A DNA stretch of 64,000 nt from Acetobacteraceae bacterium (lineage in GTDB: Bacteria > Pseudomonadota > Alphaproteobacteria > Acetobacterales > Acetobacteraceae): positions 1-64,000 of the forward strand of contig CANBNK010000002.1 in NCBI GenBank assembly GCA_947371015.1, given 5' to 3'. The translations under genes and the position numbers were made by a program. Of the stretch, positions 9,737 through 18,324 are shown piece after piece. The notes below the pieces were generated by a model. It saw only the letters and a list, made by a program, of their open reading frames with translations, was not told the DNA's origin and made no database searches. Position 1 is the stretch's first letter. Each line of letters begins with the position of its first letter.

Positions 9737-10780
9737 CTAATAATTCTTCTCCGGTGCATGGCGCGCCTCCAACGCCACCGCGGCCTGACCGATCAGTTCA
9801 GCCACGATCTCCGCAGCCGGCTGCTCCTTGCCCACCATGCCGACAGACTGGCCGGCCATCAGGCTGCCCTGCTCGACATCGCCGTCGATCACCGCGCGGC
9901 GCAGCGCCCCGGCCCAGTAGTGCTCGATCTCCAATTGGGCGGCGTCCTTGGCCACCTCGCCAGCCAGGAAACGGGCCAGCACCTTGGCCTGGTGCTCGAC
10001 GAAGCGCTTGGTGCCCTCGTTCTGCAACGCGCGCACCGGAATCACCGGGAAACGCTCATCCAGTTGCACCGTCGGCATGGCGTCACGCGCATTGCCGCGC
10101 AGGAAGGCCTGCTTGAACTTCGGGTGGGCGATGCATTCCGTGGCACAGACGAAGCGGGTGCCAAGCTGCACCCCGGCCGCGCCCATCTCCAGGTAGGACA
10201 GAATCGCCTCGCCGCGGCCAATGCCGCCGGCGACGAAAACCGGTACGTCGCGGATATGCGGCAGGATCTCCTGCGCCAGCACGGTCAGGCTGACCGGGCC
10301 GATATGCCCACCGGCCTCGCTGCCCTCGATCACCAGCGCATCGGCACCGGAGCGCACCAGCTTCTTGGCCAGCGCCAATGCCGGGGCGAAGCAGACCACC
10401 TTGGCGCCGCCTTCCTTGGCCTTCTTGATGGCCGAGGTCGGCGGAATGCCACCGGCGAAGACGATGTGCGTCACCTTGGCCGCCAGGCAGACATCCACCA
10501 GCTGGTCCAGCCGCGGGTGCATGGTGATGAGATTCACCCCGAACGGCATCTGCGTCAGCGCCTGGGTGCCGGCAATCTCCTGCGCCAGCCGCTCCGGCTC
10601 CATCGCGCCGCAGGCGATGACGCCGAAGGCCCCGGCATTGCTCAACGCCGCCACCAGGTGGCGGTCGCTGACCCAGCTCATCGCCCCGCCCATGATGGCA
10701 TAGCGCGTGCCCAGGAAGGCCGCGCCGCGCGCCATCAGCCGGTCGATCCCGGCGGCACCGGGGGGGGTCATCTCGTTCAT
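9737..10780 (-). CDS. Nitronate monooxygenase family flavoprotein
   Basis: A 347-residue FMN-dependent TIM-barrel protein of the 2-nitropropane dioxygenase/nitronate monooxygenase family, which oxidises alkyl nitronates with O2. Family features are the start region RYAIMGGAMSWVSDRHLVAA, the FMN phosphate-binding glycines in GSEAGGHIG and VPVFVAGGIGRGE, and LGTRFVCATE. The start codon overlaps the lysC stop by four bases (ATGA), so the two genes are translationally coupled although no metabolic link is known. The true substrate may differ; many relatives are of unknown role. Confidence 0.88.
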   Translation of the reverse strand: MNEMTPPGAAGIDRLMARGAAFLGTRYAIMGGAMSWVSDRHLVAALSNAGAFGVIACGAMEPERLAQEIAGTQALTQMPFGVNLITMHPRLDQLVDVCLAAKVTHIVFAGGIPPTSAIKKAKEGGAKVVCFAPALALAKKLVRSGADALVIEGSEAGGHIGPVSLTVLAQEILPHIRDVPVFVAGGIGRGEAILSYLEMGAAGVQLGTRFVCATECIAHPKFKQAFLRGNARDAMPTVQLDERFPVIPVRALQNEGTKRFVEHQAKVLARFLAGEVAKDAAQLEIEHYWAGALRRAVIDGDVEQGSLMAGQSVGMVGKEQPAAEIVAELIGQAAVALEARHAPEKNY

Positions 10781-12000
10781 GCGGCGGGTCCGTCCAGGCC
10801 ATAGGCGGTGTGCAGGGCGCGCACCGCCAACTCGGTATAGTCGGCGGCCACCAGCACGCTGACCTTGATCTCGCTGGTGGAGATGACCTGGATGTTGATG
10901 CCCTTCTCCGCAAGGGTACGGAACATGGTGGTCGCCACCCCGGCATGGCTGCGCATCCCGATGCCGACCACGCTGATCTTGGCAACGTCAGGGTCGGCCA
11001 GAATGGCCTCGAACCCCACCTCGGGGCGAGCCTTGTCCAGCGCGTCCTGCGCCCGGGCCAGGTCGGCACGGCCAACCGTGAAGGTCATGTCCGTGCTGCC
11101 ATCGGCGCCCAGGTTCTGGACGATCATGTCCACGTTCACATTGGCCGCCGCCAGCAGGCCGAAGACCGTGGCGGCAATGCCCGGCCGGTCCGGTACGCGA
11201 CGCAGCGTCACCTTGGCCTCGTCGCGGGAATAGGCTATGCCGGATACGATCGGCTTTTCCATGATCTCGTCCTCGTCAACCACCAGGCTGCCCGGCTTGT
11301 CCTCGAAGCTGGACAATACCTGCACCCGCACGCGGGCCTTCATCGCCATCTCGACACTGCGGGTCTGCAGCACCTTGGCTCCGACGCTGGCCAGCTCCAG
11401 CATCTCCTCATAGCTGATGCGGTCCAGCTTCCGCGCCCGCGGTACAATCCGCGGGTCCGTGGTGTAGATGCCGTCCACATCCGTATAGATATCGCAACGG
11501 TCGGCCTTGATGGCAGCCGCCAGTACCACCGCCGACAGGTCGCTGCCGCCGCGGCCGAGCGTACTGACCCGGCCATCCGGCGCCACGCCCTGGAAGCCGG
11601 CCACGACAGGTACTTCGCCGGCCTGCATCCGGGCGATGAGCGTTTCGCCCTCCACCTCGGTTACCCGGGCCTTGCCATGGGCGTGGTCGGTGCGGACCGG
11701 CACCTGCCAGCCCTGCCAGCTGCGCGCCGGCACGCCAATGGTCTGCAGCGCAATCGCCAGCAGGCCGATGGTCACCTGTTCCCCGGTGGCCACCACCACG
11801 TCATATTCGCGGGGGTCATGCAGCGGCGACAGGTCCTGGCACCATTTGACCAGTTGGTTCGTGGTGCCGGCCATGGCACTGACGACGACCGCGACCTCGT
11901 TCCCGGCATCGACTTCCCGTTTCACCCGGTTGGCGACGTTGCGGATGCGGTCCAGGTCGGCCATCGAGGTGCCGCCGAATTTCATGACGATGCGGGACAT
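10777..12000 (-). CDS. lysC: Aspartate kinase (ACT-domain regulated)
   Basis: Phosphorylates aspartate, the first step to lysine, threonine, methionine and diaminopimelate. The 407-residue protein begins with the kinase signature VMKFGGTSMAD, followed by the amino-acid kinase domain to about residue 250 and two C-terminal ACT domains (VSGIAYSRDEAKVTLRRVPD and IQVISTSEIKVSVLV). The length and layout match the single-function LysC type, in which the second half may also be made from an internal start as a beta subunit. It diverges from ubiG. Confidence 0.96.
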   Translation of the reverse strand: MSRIVMKFGGTSMADLDRIRNVANRVKREVDAGNEVAVVVSAMAGTTNQLVKWCQDLSPLHDPREYDVVVATGEQVTIGLLAIALQTIGVPARSWQGWQVPVRTDHAHGKARVTEVEGETLIARMQAGEVPVVAGFQGVAPDGRVSTLGRGGSDLSAVVLAAAIKADRCDIYTDVDGIYTTDPRIVPRARKLDRISYEEMLELASVGAKVLQTRSVEMAMKARVRVQVLSSFEDKPGSLVVDEDEIMEKPIVSGIAYSRDEAKVTLRRVPDRPGIAATVFGLLAAANVNVDMIVQNLGADGSTDMTFTVGRADLARAQDALDKARPEVGFEAILADPDVAKISVVGIGMRSHAGVATTMFRTLAEKGINIQVISTSEIKVSVLVAADYTELAVRALHTAYGLDGPAA

Positions 12001-12119
12001 GTCGGGTCTTCAGTCTTGAGCAGTTAGCCCGGCGGTTGCGGTTCTGCGCGGCAGGGCGGAAAAGGGCGGCAGCAATACCGGGGCAGGCGGCGCCCTGCAA
12101 CACAGAGAGAGCGCATGCC

Positions 12120-12851
12120 ATGAACGGAACAGCCTCGGCGACCGAAATCGCCAAGTTCGATGAGATCGCGGCGGAGTGGTGGGACCCCCAGGGCCCCATG
12201 GCGCCGCTGCACCGGATGCACCCCACCCGCATGGAATGGGTCATCACCAGCATCTGCGCCACCCTGGCGCGGGAAACCAACGTGCCCCTGCCGCTGGCCG
12301 GGCTGCGGATCCTGGATGTCGGCTGCGGCGCCGGGCTGGTGGCGGAATCGCTGGCCAAGGCCGGCGCCGAGGTCACCGGGCTGGACGCGGCGGCCGAGGC
12401 GCTGGGCGTGGCGCGCCAGCATGCCGAGGCCGGCGGCCTGACCATCGACTACCGCAACGGCACCCCGGAATCCCTGCTCGCCCAGGGCATCGCGCCGTTC
12501 GACGTGGTGACCGCGCTGGAGGTGGTGGAGCACGTGACCGACCGCGCCGTCTTCTGCACCGGGCTGGCTGGCCTGGCCAAGCCTGCCGGCCTGGTGGTGC
12601 TTTCCACCCTGAACCGCACGGTGCGTTCCCTGCTGACCGCCAAGATCGCCGCGGAATACCTGCTGCGCTGGCTGCCGCCCGGCACGCATGACTGGAACGG
12701 CTTTGTTCGCCCCGCCGAGTTGGGCGTGGATTGCCGCACCGCCGGGCTGCATGTCCGCCGCATCGCCGGCATTGGCCTGGCACCGGGTGGCGGCTGGCGA
12801 ATCAGCAAGGATGTCGGAGTGAACTACCTGATGCTGGCGCAAAAGGCCTAG
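12120..12851 (+). CDS. ubiG: Ubiquinone biosynthesis O-methyltransferase UbiG
   Basis: SAM-dependent enzyme catalysing the two O-methylations of ubiquinone synthesis at the membrane surface. The 243-residue protein starts MNGTASATEIAKFDEIAAEW, a typical UbiG beginning. SAM motif I is LDVGCGAGLVAE, motif II DVVTALEVVEHV, and the downstream LNRTVRS is characteristic. The ATG at 12120 is preceded by GAGAGAG and fits family length; an upstream in-frame ATG would add an unconserved head. The gene diverges from lysC, an arrangement common in alphaproteobacteria. Confidence 0.95.
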   Translation: MNGTASATEIAKFDEIAAEWWDPQGPMAPLHRMHPTRMEWVITSICATLARETNVPLPLAGLRILDVGCGAGLVAESLAKAGAEVTGLDAAAEALGVARQHAEAGGLTIDYRNGTPESLLAQGIAPFDVVTALEVVEHVTDRAVFCTGLAGLAKPAGLVVLSTLNRTVRSLLTAKIAAEYLLRWLPPGTHDWNGFVRPAELGVDCRTAGLHVRRIAGIGLAPGGGWRISKDVGVNYLMLAQKA

Positions 12852-12863
12852 CAGAAGGCCTGA

Positions 12864-13280
12864 TCAGCGGCGGGTCTGGCCGGTCAGCCGCCCGCTGCTG
12901 TCATAGTGGTAGATGGTGTCGCCGCGGGTCTCGTCCCGTCCGGTCTGCCGGCCGGATTGGTCGTAGAACTGGGTGGTGTCGCCGCGGCGCTCCGCCCGGC
13001 CGTTCTGGCGGCCGGACTGGTCGTAAAAGCGCGTGGTGTCGTCGCGGGTCTCGGCCCGGCCGGTCTGGCGGCCGGACTGGTCGTAGAAGCGCGTGGTGTC
13101 GTCGCGCCGCTCGGCCCGGCCATTCTGCCGGCCGCTGGGGTCGTAGTAGCGGGTGGTGTCGTCCTTGGTCTCCGCCCTGCCCTGCTGGCGGCCGGAGGAA
13201 TCGTAGTCCCGGGTGGTGAATTCCTTCTGCGCGAGAGCCGGCCCGGCGACCAGCAGCGCCAGCAGCAGCCACCTAACCAT
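12864..13280 (-). CDS. Secreted protein made of six 20-residue YD-SGR-GR repeats
   Basis: The 138-residue protein has a signal peptide (MVRWLLLALLVAGPALAQ), then six back-to-back 20-residue units of the type DDTTRFYDQSGRQNGRAERR, in which Tyr-Asp, Ser-Gly-Arg and Gly-Arg are nearly invariant. Such units resemble the beta-rich YD/MORN-like repeats found in exported proteins; no enzymatic function is evident. Alternate units carry N-G-R-A-E-R-R and T-G-R-A-E-T-R, suggesting duplication of a two-unit block. The start overlaps the upstream DUF1178 stop by eight bases, and its signal peptide fixes the choice of this ATG. Confidence 0.75.
   Translation of the reverse strand: MVRWLLLALLVAGPALAQKEFTTRDYDSSGRQQGRAETKDDTTRYYDPSGRQNGRAERRDDTTRFYDQSGRQTGRAETRDDTTRFYDQSGRQNGRAERRGDTTQFYDQSGRQTGRDETRGDTIYHYDSSGRLTGQTRR
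12867..13223 (-). repeat. Six tandem 60-bp repeats inside the repeat-protein gene
   Basis: The coding DNA repeats with a 60-base period, for example ctggcggccggactggtcgt recurring at 13009, 13069 and nearby positions on the plus strand. Inner units are more alike than the outer two, which is typical of recent slippage or unequal crossing-over. Copy number could vary between strains. Confidence 0.85.
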
Positions 13281-13761
13281 CGGCACGGGGCACCCAGGGA
13301 ATCTGCGCAATGTCGATGCCCTCATCCTTCAACGCCTCGGCCTCCTCGGTCGACGCCTCGCCATAGATGCCGCGTGCCTTGGTCTCGCCCAGGTGAATCT
13401 TGCGGGCTTCCTCGGCGAACTCGCTGCCGACGTACTCGCATTTCTGCTCGACCTCGGCCCGCACCCGCTGCAGCAGCGCAACCAGCTGCGCCGGTACCGG
13501 CCCGGCCATGGCCTGGGGTTGCGGCTGGGCGGGCGCGTTGGGCGGGGCCGGCGGCGCGGCTTCAGCCGGCGCCACCTTAGTGCGCGCAGCGCGGCCCTTC
13601 TTCGGAATCGCAGGCGCCATCAGCGCCCGGCTGACCTTGGCGCTGCCACAGGTCGGGCATTCCACGAAGCCGACCTTGGCCTGCTTGTCGAACGCGTCAC
13701 TGTCCTTGAACCAGCCGTCGAAGGGGTGGTCTTCGGCGCAACGCAGTTGATAGTGGATCAT
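13273..13761 (-). CDS. DUF1178 family protein
   Basis: A 162-residue protein beginning MIHYQLRCAEDHPFDGWFKD, the DUF1178 signature. A Cys pair ECPTCGS follows at about 34-39, which with the first Cys resembles a zinc ribbon. A proline/alanine-rich linker follows, then the conserved tail YVGSEFAEEARKIHLGETKARGIYGEAS. The family is widespread in alphaproteobacteria and has no proven function. The downstream repeat-protein gene overlaps by eight bases. Confidence 0.88.
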   Translation of the reverse strand: MIHYQLRCAEDHPFDGWFKDSDAFDKQAKVGFVECPTCGSAKVSRALMAPAIPKKGRAARTKVAPAEAAPPAPPNAPAQPQPQAMAGPVPAQLVALLQRVRAEVEQKCEYVGSEFAEEARKIHLGETKARGIYGEASTEEAEALKDEGIDIAQIPWVPRADG

Positions 13762-13861
13762 GCCGGCAATCCCAGGGGCCCCGGACGGGCGCCCAGCACG
13801 CTATTTGGCACTCGTAACGCCTGAGTGCCAGCCCCTTCCATGATGGTATGGTGACAGGGCT

Positions 13862-14119
13862 TCACCTCGCCAGCAACGCGTCCAGCTTGCCGGCGCGCTC
13901 CAGCGCCACCAGATCATCGCAGCCGCCGACGTGCTGGCCGGCAATGAAAATCTGCGGCACCGAGCTGCGCCCGCCGGAGCGCGCCATCGCTGCCTTGCGC
14001 GCGGCGGAACCGCCTGGCGCGTCATGCTCGACATACGGCGCGCCCTTGCTGTCCAGCAGGGCCTTGGCCCGGTCGCAGTAGGGACAGAAGTATTGGGTGT
14101 AGATTTCGATCTCGGCCAT
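13862..14119 (-). CDS. grxC: Glutaredoxin 3
   Basis: An 85-residue thioredoxin-fold protein with the dithiol active site CPYC at residues 12-15. It also carries the conserved SVPQIFIAGQHVGGCDDL segment containing the cis-proline and glutathione-binding GG. It reduces protein and glutathione mixed disulfides in the cytoplasm using glutathione. Length is normal for GrxC. In many alphaproteobacteria grxC stands close to ubiG and DUF1178, as here. Confidence 0.95.
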   Translation of the reverse strand: MAEIEIYTQYFCPYCDRAKALLDSKGAPYVEHDAPGGSAARKAAMARSGGRSSVPQIFIAGQHVGGCDDLVALERAGKLDALLAR

Positions 14120-14178
14120 GCGCCAGATTTGGCCTGCCGCCGCCGCTGGTCAAGCCCATGCGGCGGGGGCGGGCCGCT

Positions 14179-14409
14179 TCAGCCCAGGATCACGATGCCG
14201 ATGCCGGCCACCACGGCAAACACCATGACCAACGCGGTAAAGGCCCGCAGCAGGTCGCCCAGCGCCATGGCGCTGCGGACCGGTGCATTGGCCTGCGGCA
14301 TCGGCATGGCGAAGGGTGAGCCGGCCATGATGGCGCGGTCCAGGTCCTCATCGTTGTCTTGGCGCTGACGGATGCGGCGATGCGGAGCGGGGCGGCCATC
14401 GGGGGGCAT
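14179..14409 (-). CDS. Small single-pass membrane protein
   Basis: This 76-residue protein has a polar, Arg/Asp-rich N-terminal half (MPPDGRPAPHRRIRQRQDND) and a hydrophobic C-terminal helix (LRAFTALVMVFAVVAGIGIV) that would anchor it in the membrane with the N-terminus in the cytoplasm. The ATG is preceded by GGAAACTACC, a fair ribosome binding site. I do not recognise the family. It stands between grxC and the asmA remnant on the same strand. Confidence 0.55.
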   Translation of the reverse strand: MPPDGRPAPHRRIRQRQDNDEDLDRAIMAGSPFAMPMPQANAPVRSAMALGDLLRAFTALVMVFAVVAGIGIVILG

Positions 14410-14427
14410 GGTAGTTTCCGTTTTGGA

Positions 14428-15581
14428 TCAATATGTTCGCGGAAATTCCTTGCCGCTGCCCTGAGCATGAAGGCAAATCCCTACCGAAACCTTAGCGTCC
14501 AGCGGGCGCCTGCTGCGCTGCGGCGGCAACAGCACACCACAGCGGCAACCAGTACCCGGGCACTTGCGCTTGGTGCCCGCGCAGGTGGCCTTCGCGGATC
14601 GCCTGCTAACGCCGCCGCCCGCCCTCCGCCGAACGCCGCCGCGGTTGCCGCCGCCACGCTGGGCCGCCGCAATCACGCCAGCACACTCGCTCTGCTCGCC
14701 CACGCCCAGCTGGATGGTCGGTAGAAATACCAGCGGCAGCGCCAGCAGCCCCAGCCCCACCGCAGCGCCACCACGCGCCAGCAACTCGCCGGGGTTGGGC
14801 AGGATGCTCGGCGCCTTGAGCCGCCCGGTGATCCCGATGGTCGCCGGCAGCGAGCCGACCGACAGCCCCTTGGACGCCGTCCGCAGCCGCAGGTCCAGCA
14901 TCTCCCGCCCCAAATCCACCGTGCCGCTGCCGGTGATGACGGAGCTTTCGGTGTCCACCAGCAGCGTCCGGGTCTCCAGCACACCTTGACGCAGGGCGAA
15001 ATCCGCCAACAGGCAGCCGATGTTGGTCCGCGCCGGCACCCCCAGCGCCGAGAGCAGGGCTCGACCGAATTGCAGCTCGGACAGGTCCACCACCAGCGCG
15101 CTGAGGTTGCCGCCGACCATGGCGACGGTCAGCGCGCCATTGCCATTGCCATTATCCGGCCAATCGCGGGGGATTGCCCACCGCCACCGGCGGGCAGGTC
15201 GAACAGGAAGTTGGCCTTGCCATCGGCGCCCTGGCGCAACGCCAGCGCCGGCTGCTCCAGCGCCACGCCGGGCAGCACCAAGTGGCCATGGAGCAGGGGC
15301 CGCAACGCCACTTCCATGTCCAGCCGCGGCACCAGGGCCAGCGGCGGGTCGGGCTCGAAGCCGGCGGGGTTGGCGATGTGCAGCCCTTCCACCCGCAGCG
15401 TCACCACGCGGCCAAGCCGGACAAGCAGGTGCTGGATGGTCACCGGACGGCCCAGTGCCGCGCTGGCGCGCGCCTCGGCCAACGGGATCAGCCAGTCCCA
15501 GCGGAACAGCAGCAGCAGCACGGCCAGCGGCAGCACCAGTGCGGCGACCCACCACCAGCGCGAAATCGGAGTGCGTGTCAT
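14428..15581 (-). pseudogene. asmA-family pseudogene with internal deletion and frame change
   Basis: The first 150 codons (from ATG 15581) encode a clean AsmA-family N-terminus: one transmembrane helix (WWVAALVLPLAVLLLLFRWD), then SAALGRPVTIQHLLVRLGRV and the domain up to GGGGQSPAIGR. The frame then ends at TGA 15129. The typical AsmA C-terminus resumes in another frame at NGNGNGALTVAMVGGNLSAL and runs through VDLSELQFGRALLSALG and GITGRLKAPSILPNPGEL. Full-length relatives have about 600-700 residues, so roughly 350 middle codons are missing and the halves are out of frame. The joint lies at a triple AATGGC repeat (about 15135-15160). The tail past ECAGVIAAAQRGGG also looks non-coding. AsmA-like proteins act in lipid transport to the outer membrane. 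An assembly error is the alternative. Confidence 0.72.
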
Positions 15582-15817
15582 GGGGGCTCCTTCCGGCCTG
15601 ACCCAGCGCGTCAGGCGGCGCTGGGTTCACTGGGCCGCGGCAAACGCGCCGTTGCCGGCAGGGCCAGGGCGCCGCACGGCCGCTGGAAGACCGGAGCCGG
15701 ACAATAGGCGATGGCACCCGCTTCGCCCGGGCCGTGCGGCTGGCCCGGTTCGCCTACGGCCGGGGTTTTGCGTCGGAAGTCCTTGATTCGCTGCACGAAG
15801 AACGTTCAGCTGATGTC

Positions 15818-15837
15818 AGCCCACACAATTTTGGGCT
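15818..15837. promoter_or_regulatory. Inverted repeat upstream of the PsiF-like gene
   Basis: AGCCCA (15818-15823) and TGGGCT (15832-15837) form 6-base arms about 30 bases before the PsiF-like start. It could be an operator or a small leader hairpin. The 287 bases between the asmA remnant and the PsiF-like gene show no other gene. Confidence 0.25.
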
Positions 15838-15868
15838 AGGCTATCCGGAGGAAGCAGGGAGGCGCTGC

Positions 15869-16480
15869 ATGCGTGCGTGGATGATGGCGATGGTTGTCGG
15901 CCTGCTGCCGTTGGCCAGCCTGGCGCAACCGCCGCCAACCCCCGGCCCCGCGCCGGCCGCAGCCACCGGTGCCGCACCCGATGCCGCGGAGCGCACGCGC
16001 TCCCCCGCCCAGCAGGCGCAGCAGGACCGCATGCGCAGTTGCAACGCCGAGGCCACCGCCCGCGCCGTGCCGGCCGAGACCCGCCGCGCCTTCATGAGCG
16101 AGTGCCTGGCCGGCAGGATGCCCGCCGCCGCTGCCGCCCCGGCCGCGCCGCCCACCCAGCAGGACCGCATGCGGACCTGCAACGCCGAGGCCGGCACCCG
16201 CAACCTGGCCGGGGAACCGCGCCGGGTATTCATGCGCGACTGCCTGTCCGGCAGCGCCAGCCCGGCCCCCACCCGCGCCACGGCCCCGCCCAACAATGCG
16301 GCCACCTTCCCGACCGAGGCCGCCGCCCGTACCGCCTGCGCCGAGGACACCGTGGTCTGGGGCAATAGTGAAAGCCGGGTGTTCCACCTGCAGGGCTCAC
16401 GCTTCTACGGCAAGACGCAGAACAGCGCCTACCTGTGCCGCGGCCCCGCCGAGATGGCCGGCTATCGCGCGGCGCGCTGA
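15869..16480 (+). CDS. Exported protein with two PsiF repeats and a C-terminal VVW/SRFYG domain
   Basis: The 203-residue protein has a signal peptide (MRAWMMAMVVGLLPLASLAQ), a Pro/Ala linker, two PsiF repeats (QQDRMRSCNAEATA... FMSECLAG at about 51-82 and QQDRMRTCNAEAGT... FMRDCLSG at 97-128), each with two Cys that could form a disulfide, and a separate C-terminal module at about 147-203 (VVWGNSESRVFHLQGSRFYG). E. coli PsiF is phosphate-starvation inducible but of unknown function. The C-terminal module occurs in other proteobacterial exported proteins and has no known role. GGGAGG precedes the chosen ATG. Confidence 0.78.
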   Translation: MRAWMMAMVVGLLPLASLAQPPPTPGPAPAAATGAAPDAAERTRSPAQQAQQDRMRSCNAEATARAVPAETRRAFMSECLAGRMPAAAAAPAAPPTQQDRMRTCNAEAGTRNLAGEPRRVFMRDCLSGSASPAPTRATAPPNNAATFPTEAAARTACAEDTVVWGNSESRVFHLQGSRFYGKTQNSAYLCRGPAEMAGYRAAR

Positions 16481-16545
16481 CGCGGCTCACCGCTGGCCAT
16501 GCAGCGAAATCGGCAAGGCGGTCAGGCCTTGCCCAGCCCGCTATG

Positions 16546-16953
16546 TCAGCCCTTGGCGGCCACCTCGGCGGCCACTTCCTCGGCGTGGCGCATGACCTCG
16601 TCGCCGGTCTTGTTCCAGGTGGTGATGCCACCGACCATCAGCACCTGCACCAGCCCCTCGGCCAACTCGGGCAGGGTCAGCCCCAGGCGGATGGCGTTGG
16701 CGGCATGCGCCTTGGCCCCGCGATTCTGCCCCACCAGCGTGTCCAGCAGCGCGAAGACCAGTTCCTTGGTCTTCAGGTCCAGCGCGCCGCCCTCGGCCTT
16801 GTCGCGCATCAGCCCGGCGCGCATCAGGCCGTAGCCGGCGAAGGCTTCCGGCGCATGGGCGATCATGGTCCGGAAGCTGTCCGGCACGCGGCCATGGGTC
16901 TTCTCGAAATTCGCCAGCCCGGCGGCCACGGCCTGGTCGGTCAGTTCGGTCAT
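16546..16953 (-). CDS. Carboxymuconolactone decarboxylase family protein
   Basis: A 135-residue all-helical protein of the CMD/AhpD superfamily, with the core LDLKTKELVFALLDTLVGQN and AKAHAANAIRLGLTLPELAE. It contains no cysteine, so it lacks the CxxC peroxidase site of AhpD and fits the decarboxylase-like branch. It starts MTELTDQAVAAGLANF with GGGGATG as ribosome binding site. Substrate unknown. It diverges from the YidB gene. Confidence 0.85.
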   Translation of the reverse strand: MTELTDQAVAAGLANFEKTHGRVPDSFRTMIAHAPEAFAGYGLMRAGLMRDKAEGGALDLKTKELVFALLDTLVGQNRGAKAHAANAIRLGLTLPELAEGLVQVLMVGGITTWNKTGDEVMRHAEEVAAEVAAKG

Positions 16954-17072
16954 CGCGCATCCCCTTGTCTCGGTGCCGCCAGCCTGGGGCCGCGCCGGGG
17001 CCTGCGGCAAGCCGATGGTTTGTCTCGGCAGCGCGCCGATCTATAAAGCCACGCAACAGACGGAGATGACCG

Positions 17073-17492
17073 ATGGGCTTGTTCGACCAGATCGCCGGCG
17101 CCGCCATTGGCGCGCTGCAGCAACAGGTGGCCGGCGCTGCCCCAGGTGCGGGAGCGGGCCCGGCAATTCAGGCCATCATGCAACTGGTGCAGCAGCAGGG
17201 CGGGCTGCACGGCCTGCTGGACAAGCTGCGCAGCGGCGGCCTGGCCGAGGTGGTGCAGTCCTGGATCGGCACCGGCGCCAACCAGCCGGTCAGCCCGGGC
17301 CAGCTGACCGCCGCGCTGGGCGACCAGCAGGTCGGGCAGTTGGCCGGCGCCGCCGGGATGGCACCGCAGGAGTTGCTCGGCATGCTGTCGCAGCACCTGC
17401 CCAGCCTGGTGGACCGGCTTTCACCCGCTGGTGAATTGCCGCATGACATGGCCGGCCTGTTGCAGGCGGGGCTGAACCTGCTGCATCGCTGA
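17073..17492 (+). CDS. YidB family protein (DUF937)
   Basis: A 139-residue protein beginning MGLFDQIAGAAIGAL, with the YidB core GGLAEVVQSWIGTGANQPVS and LAGAAGMAPQELLGMLSQHL followed by LSPAGELPHDMAGLLQAGLN. The family is cytoplasmic, small and Gln/Gly-rich near the start; its function is unproven. It is followed after 11 bases by an alpha/beta hydrolase gene and probably shares its transcript. Confidence 0.9.
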   Translation: MGLFDQIAGAAIGALQQQVAGAAPGAGAGPAIQAIMQLVQQQGGLHGLLDKLRSGGLAEVVQSWIGTGANQPVSPGQLTAALGDQQVGQLAGAAGMAPQELLGMLSQHLPSLVDRLSPAGELPHDMAGLLQAGLNLLHR

Positions 17493-17503
17493 GGGAGACC
17501 GCC

Positions 17504-18310
17504 ATGCCGACCATCACCGTGAATGGCCACACGCTGCACACCGCCGAGGCCGGTAGCGGCCCGCCGGTGGTGCTGGTGCATGGCACCCTGCAGGACCAGC
17601 GCTACTGGGCGCCGCAGATGCAGCCGCTGGCCGAGGCCGGGTTCCGCGCCATCGCGCTGAGCCTGCGTCACTTCTGGCCGGAGCAATGGGATGGCGTCGG
17701 CGACGACTTCACCATCGCCCAGCACATGGAGGATGTGGCTGCGGTGATCCGCACGCTGGGCGGCCCGGTGCGGCTGGTCGGGCATTCGCGCGGCGGGCAC
17801 ATCGCCTTCCGCCTGGCCGGCGCCTATCCGGAACTGCTGCACCAGCTGATCCTGGCCGAGCCGGGCGGTGAGCTGGACGAGACCCTGGGCGGAGCGCCCG
17901 CCACCGGCGCGCAGGCCGCGGTGTTCGCCCAGGCCGCCGAGATGGTGCGCGACGGCAAGCTGGAGGAAGGCATGGCCTTCTTCGCCGACTATACCGGCGG
18001 CAAGGGCGCCTGGGGCCGCCGGCCGGAAGCCCGCCGCCAAGTGGCGCGGGACAACGCCCGCACGCTGCTGGGCCAGATCAACGAGGCGCGGAAGCCCTAT
18101 GGGCTGGCGGCGGTGAAGCTGATCCGCACGCCGACGCTGTTCGTGCAGGGCGAGAATACCCAGCCGCAGTTCAAGACCATCATCGCCGCCATGCTGCCGC
18201 AGGTGCCGGGCGCAGCCAGCGTGGTGGTGCCGCGCGCCACCCACAGCATGAGCCTGGAGAACCCGGCCGACTTCAACACGGCGATGCTGGGGTTCTTCGC
18301 CAAGGGATGA
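17504..18310 (+). CDS. Alpha/beta hydrolase
   Basis: A 268-residue alpha/beta-hydrolase fold protein. The oxyanion motif VLVHGTLQDQRYW is at about residues 23-35, the nucleophile Ser95 lies in GHSRGG, and the catalytic His in PRATHSMSLENP near the end. No signal peptide. The substrate cannot be told; the closest overall pattern is the soluble-esterase and haloperoxidase group. It starts 11 bases after the YidB gene with GAGGGAGA as ribosome binding site. Confidence 0.88.
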   Translation: MPTITVNGHTLHTAEAGSGPPVVLVHGTLQDQRYWAPQMQPLAEAGFRAIALSLRHFWPEQWDGVGDDFTIAQHMEDVAAVIRTLGGPVRLVGHSRGGHIAFRLAGAYPELLHQLILAEPGGELDETLGGAPATGAQAAVFAQAAEMVRDGKLEEGMAFFADYTGGKGAWGRRPEARRQVARDNARTLLGQINEARKPYGLAAVKLIRTPTLFVQGENTQPQFKTIIAAMLPQVPGAASVVVPRATHSMSLENPADFNTAMLGFFAKG

Positions 18311-18324
18311 GCGAGGTCGGCTAA

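Noticed and set aside
15611-15796. A 61-codon minus-strand frame upstream of the asmA remnant
   Set aside because: No ribosome binding site, low-complexity Pro/Ala composition and no recognisable domain.
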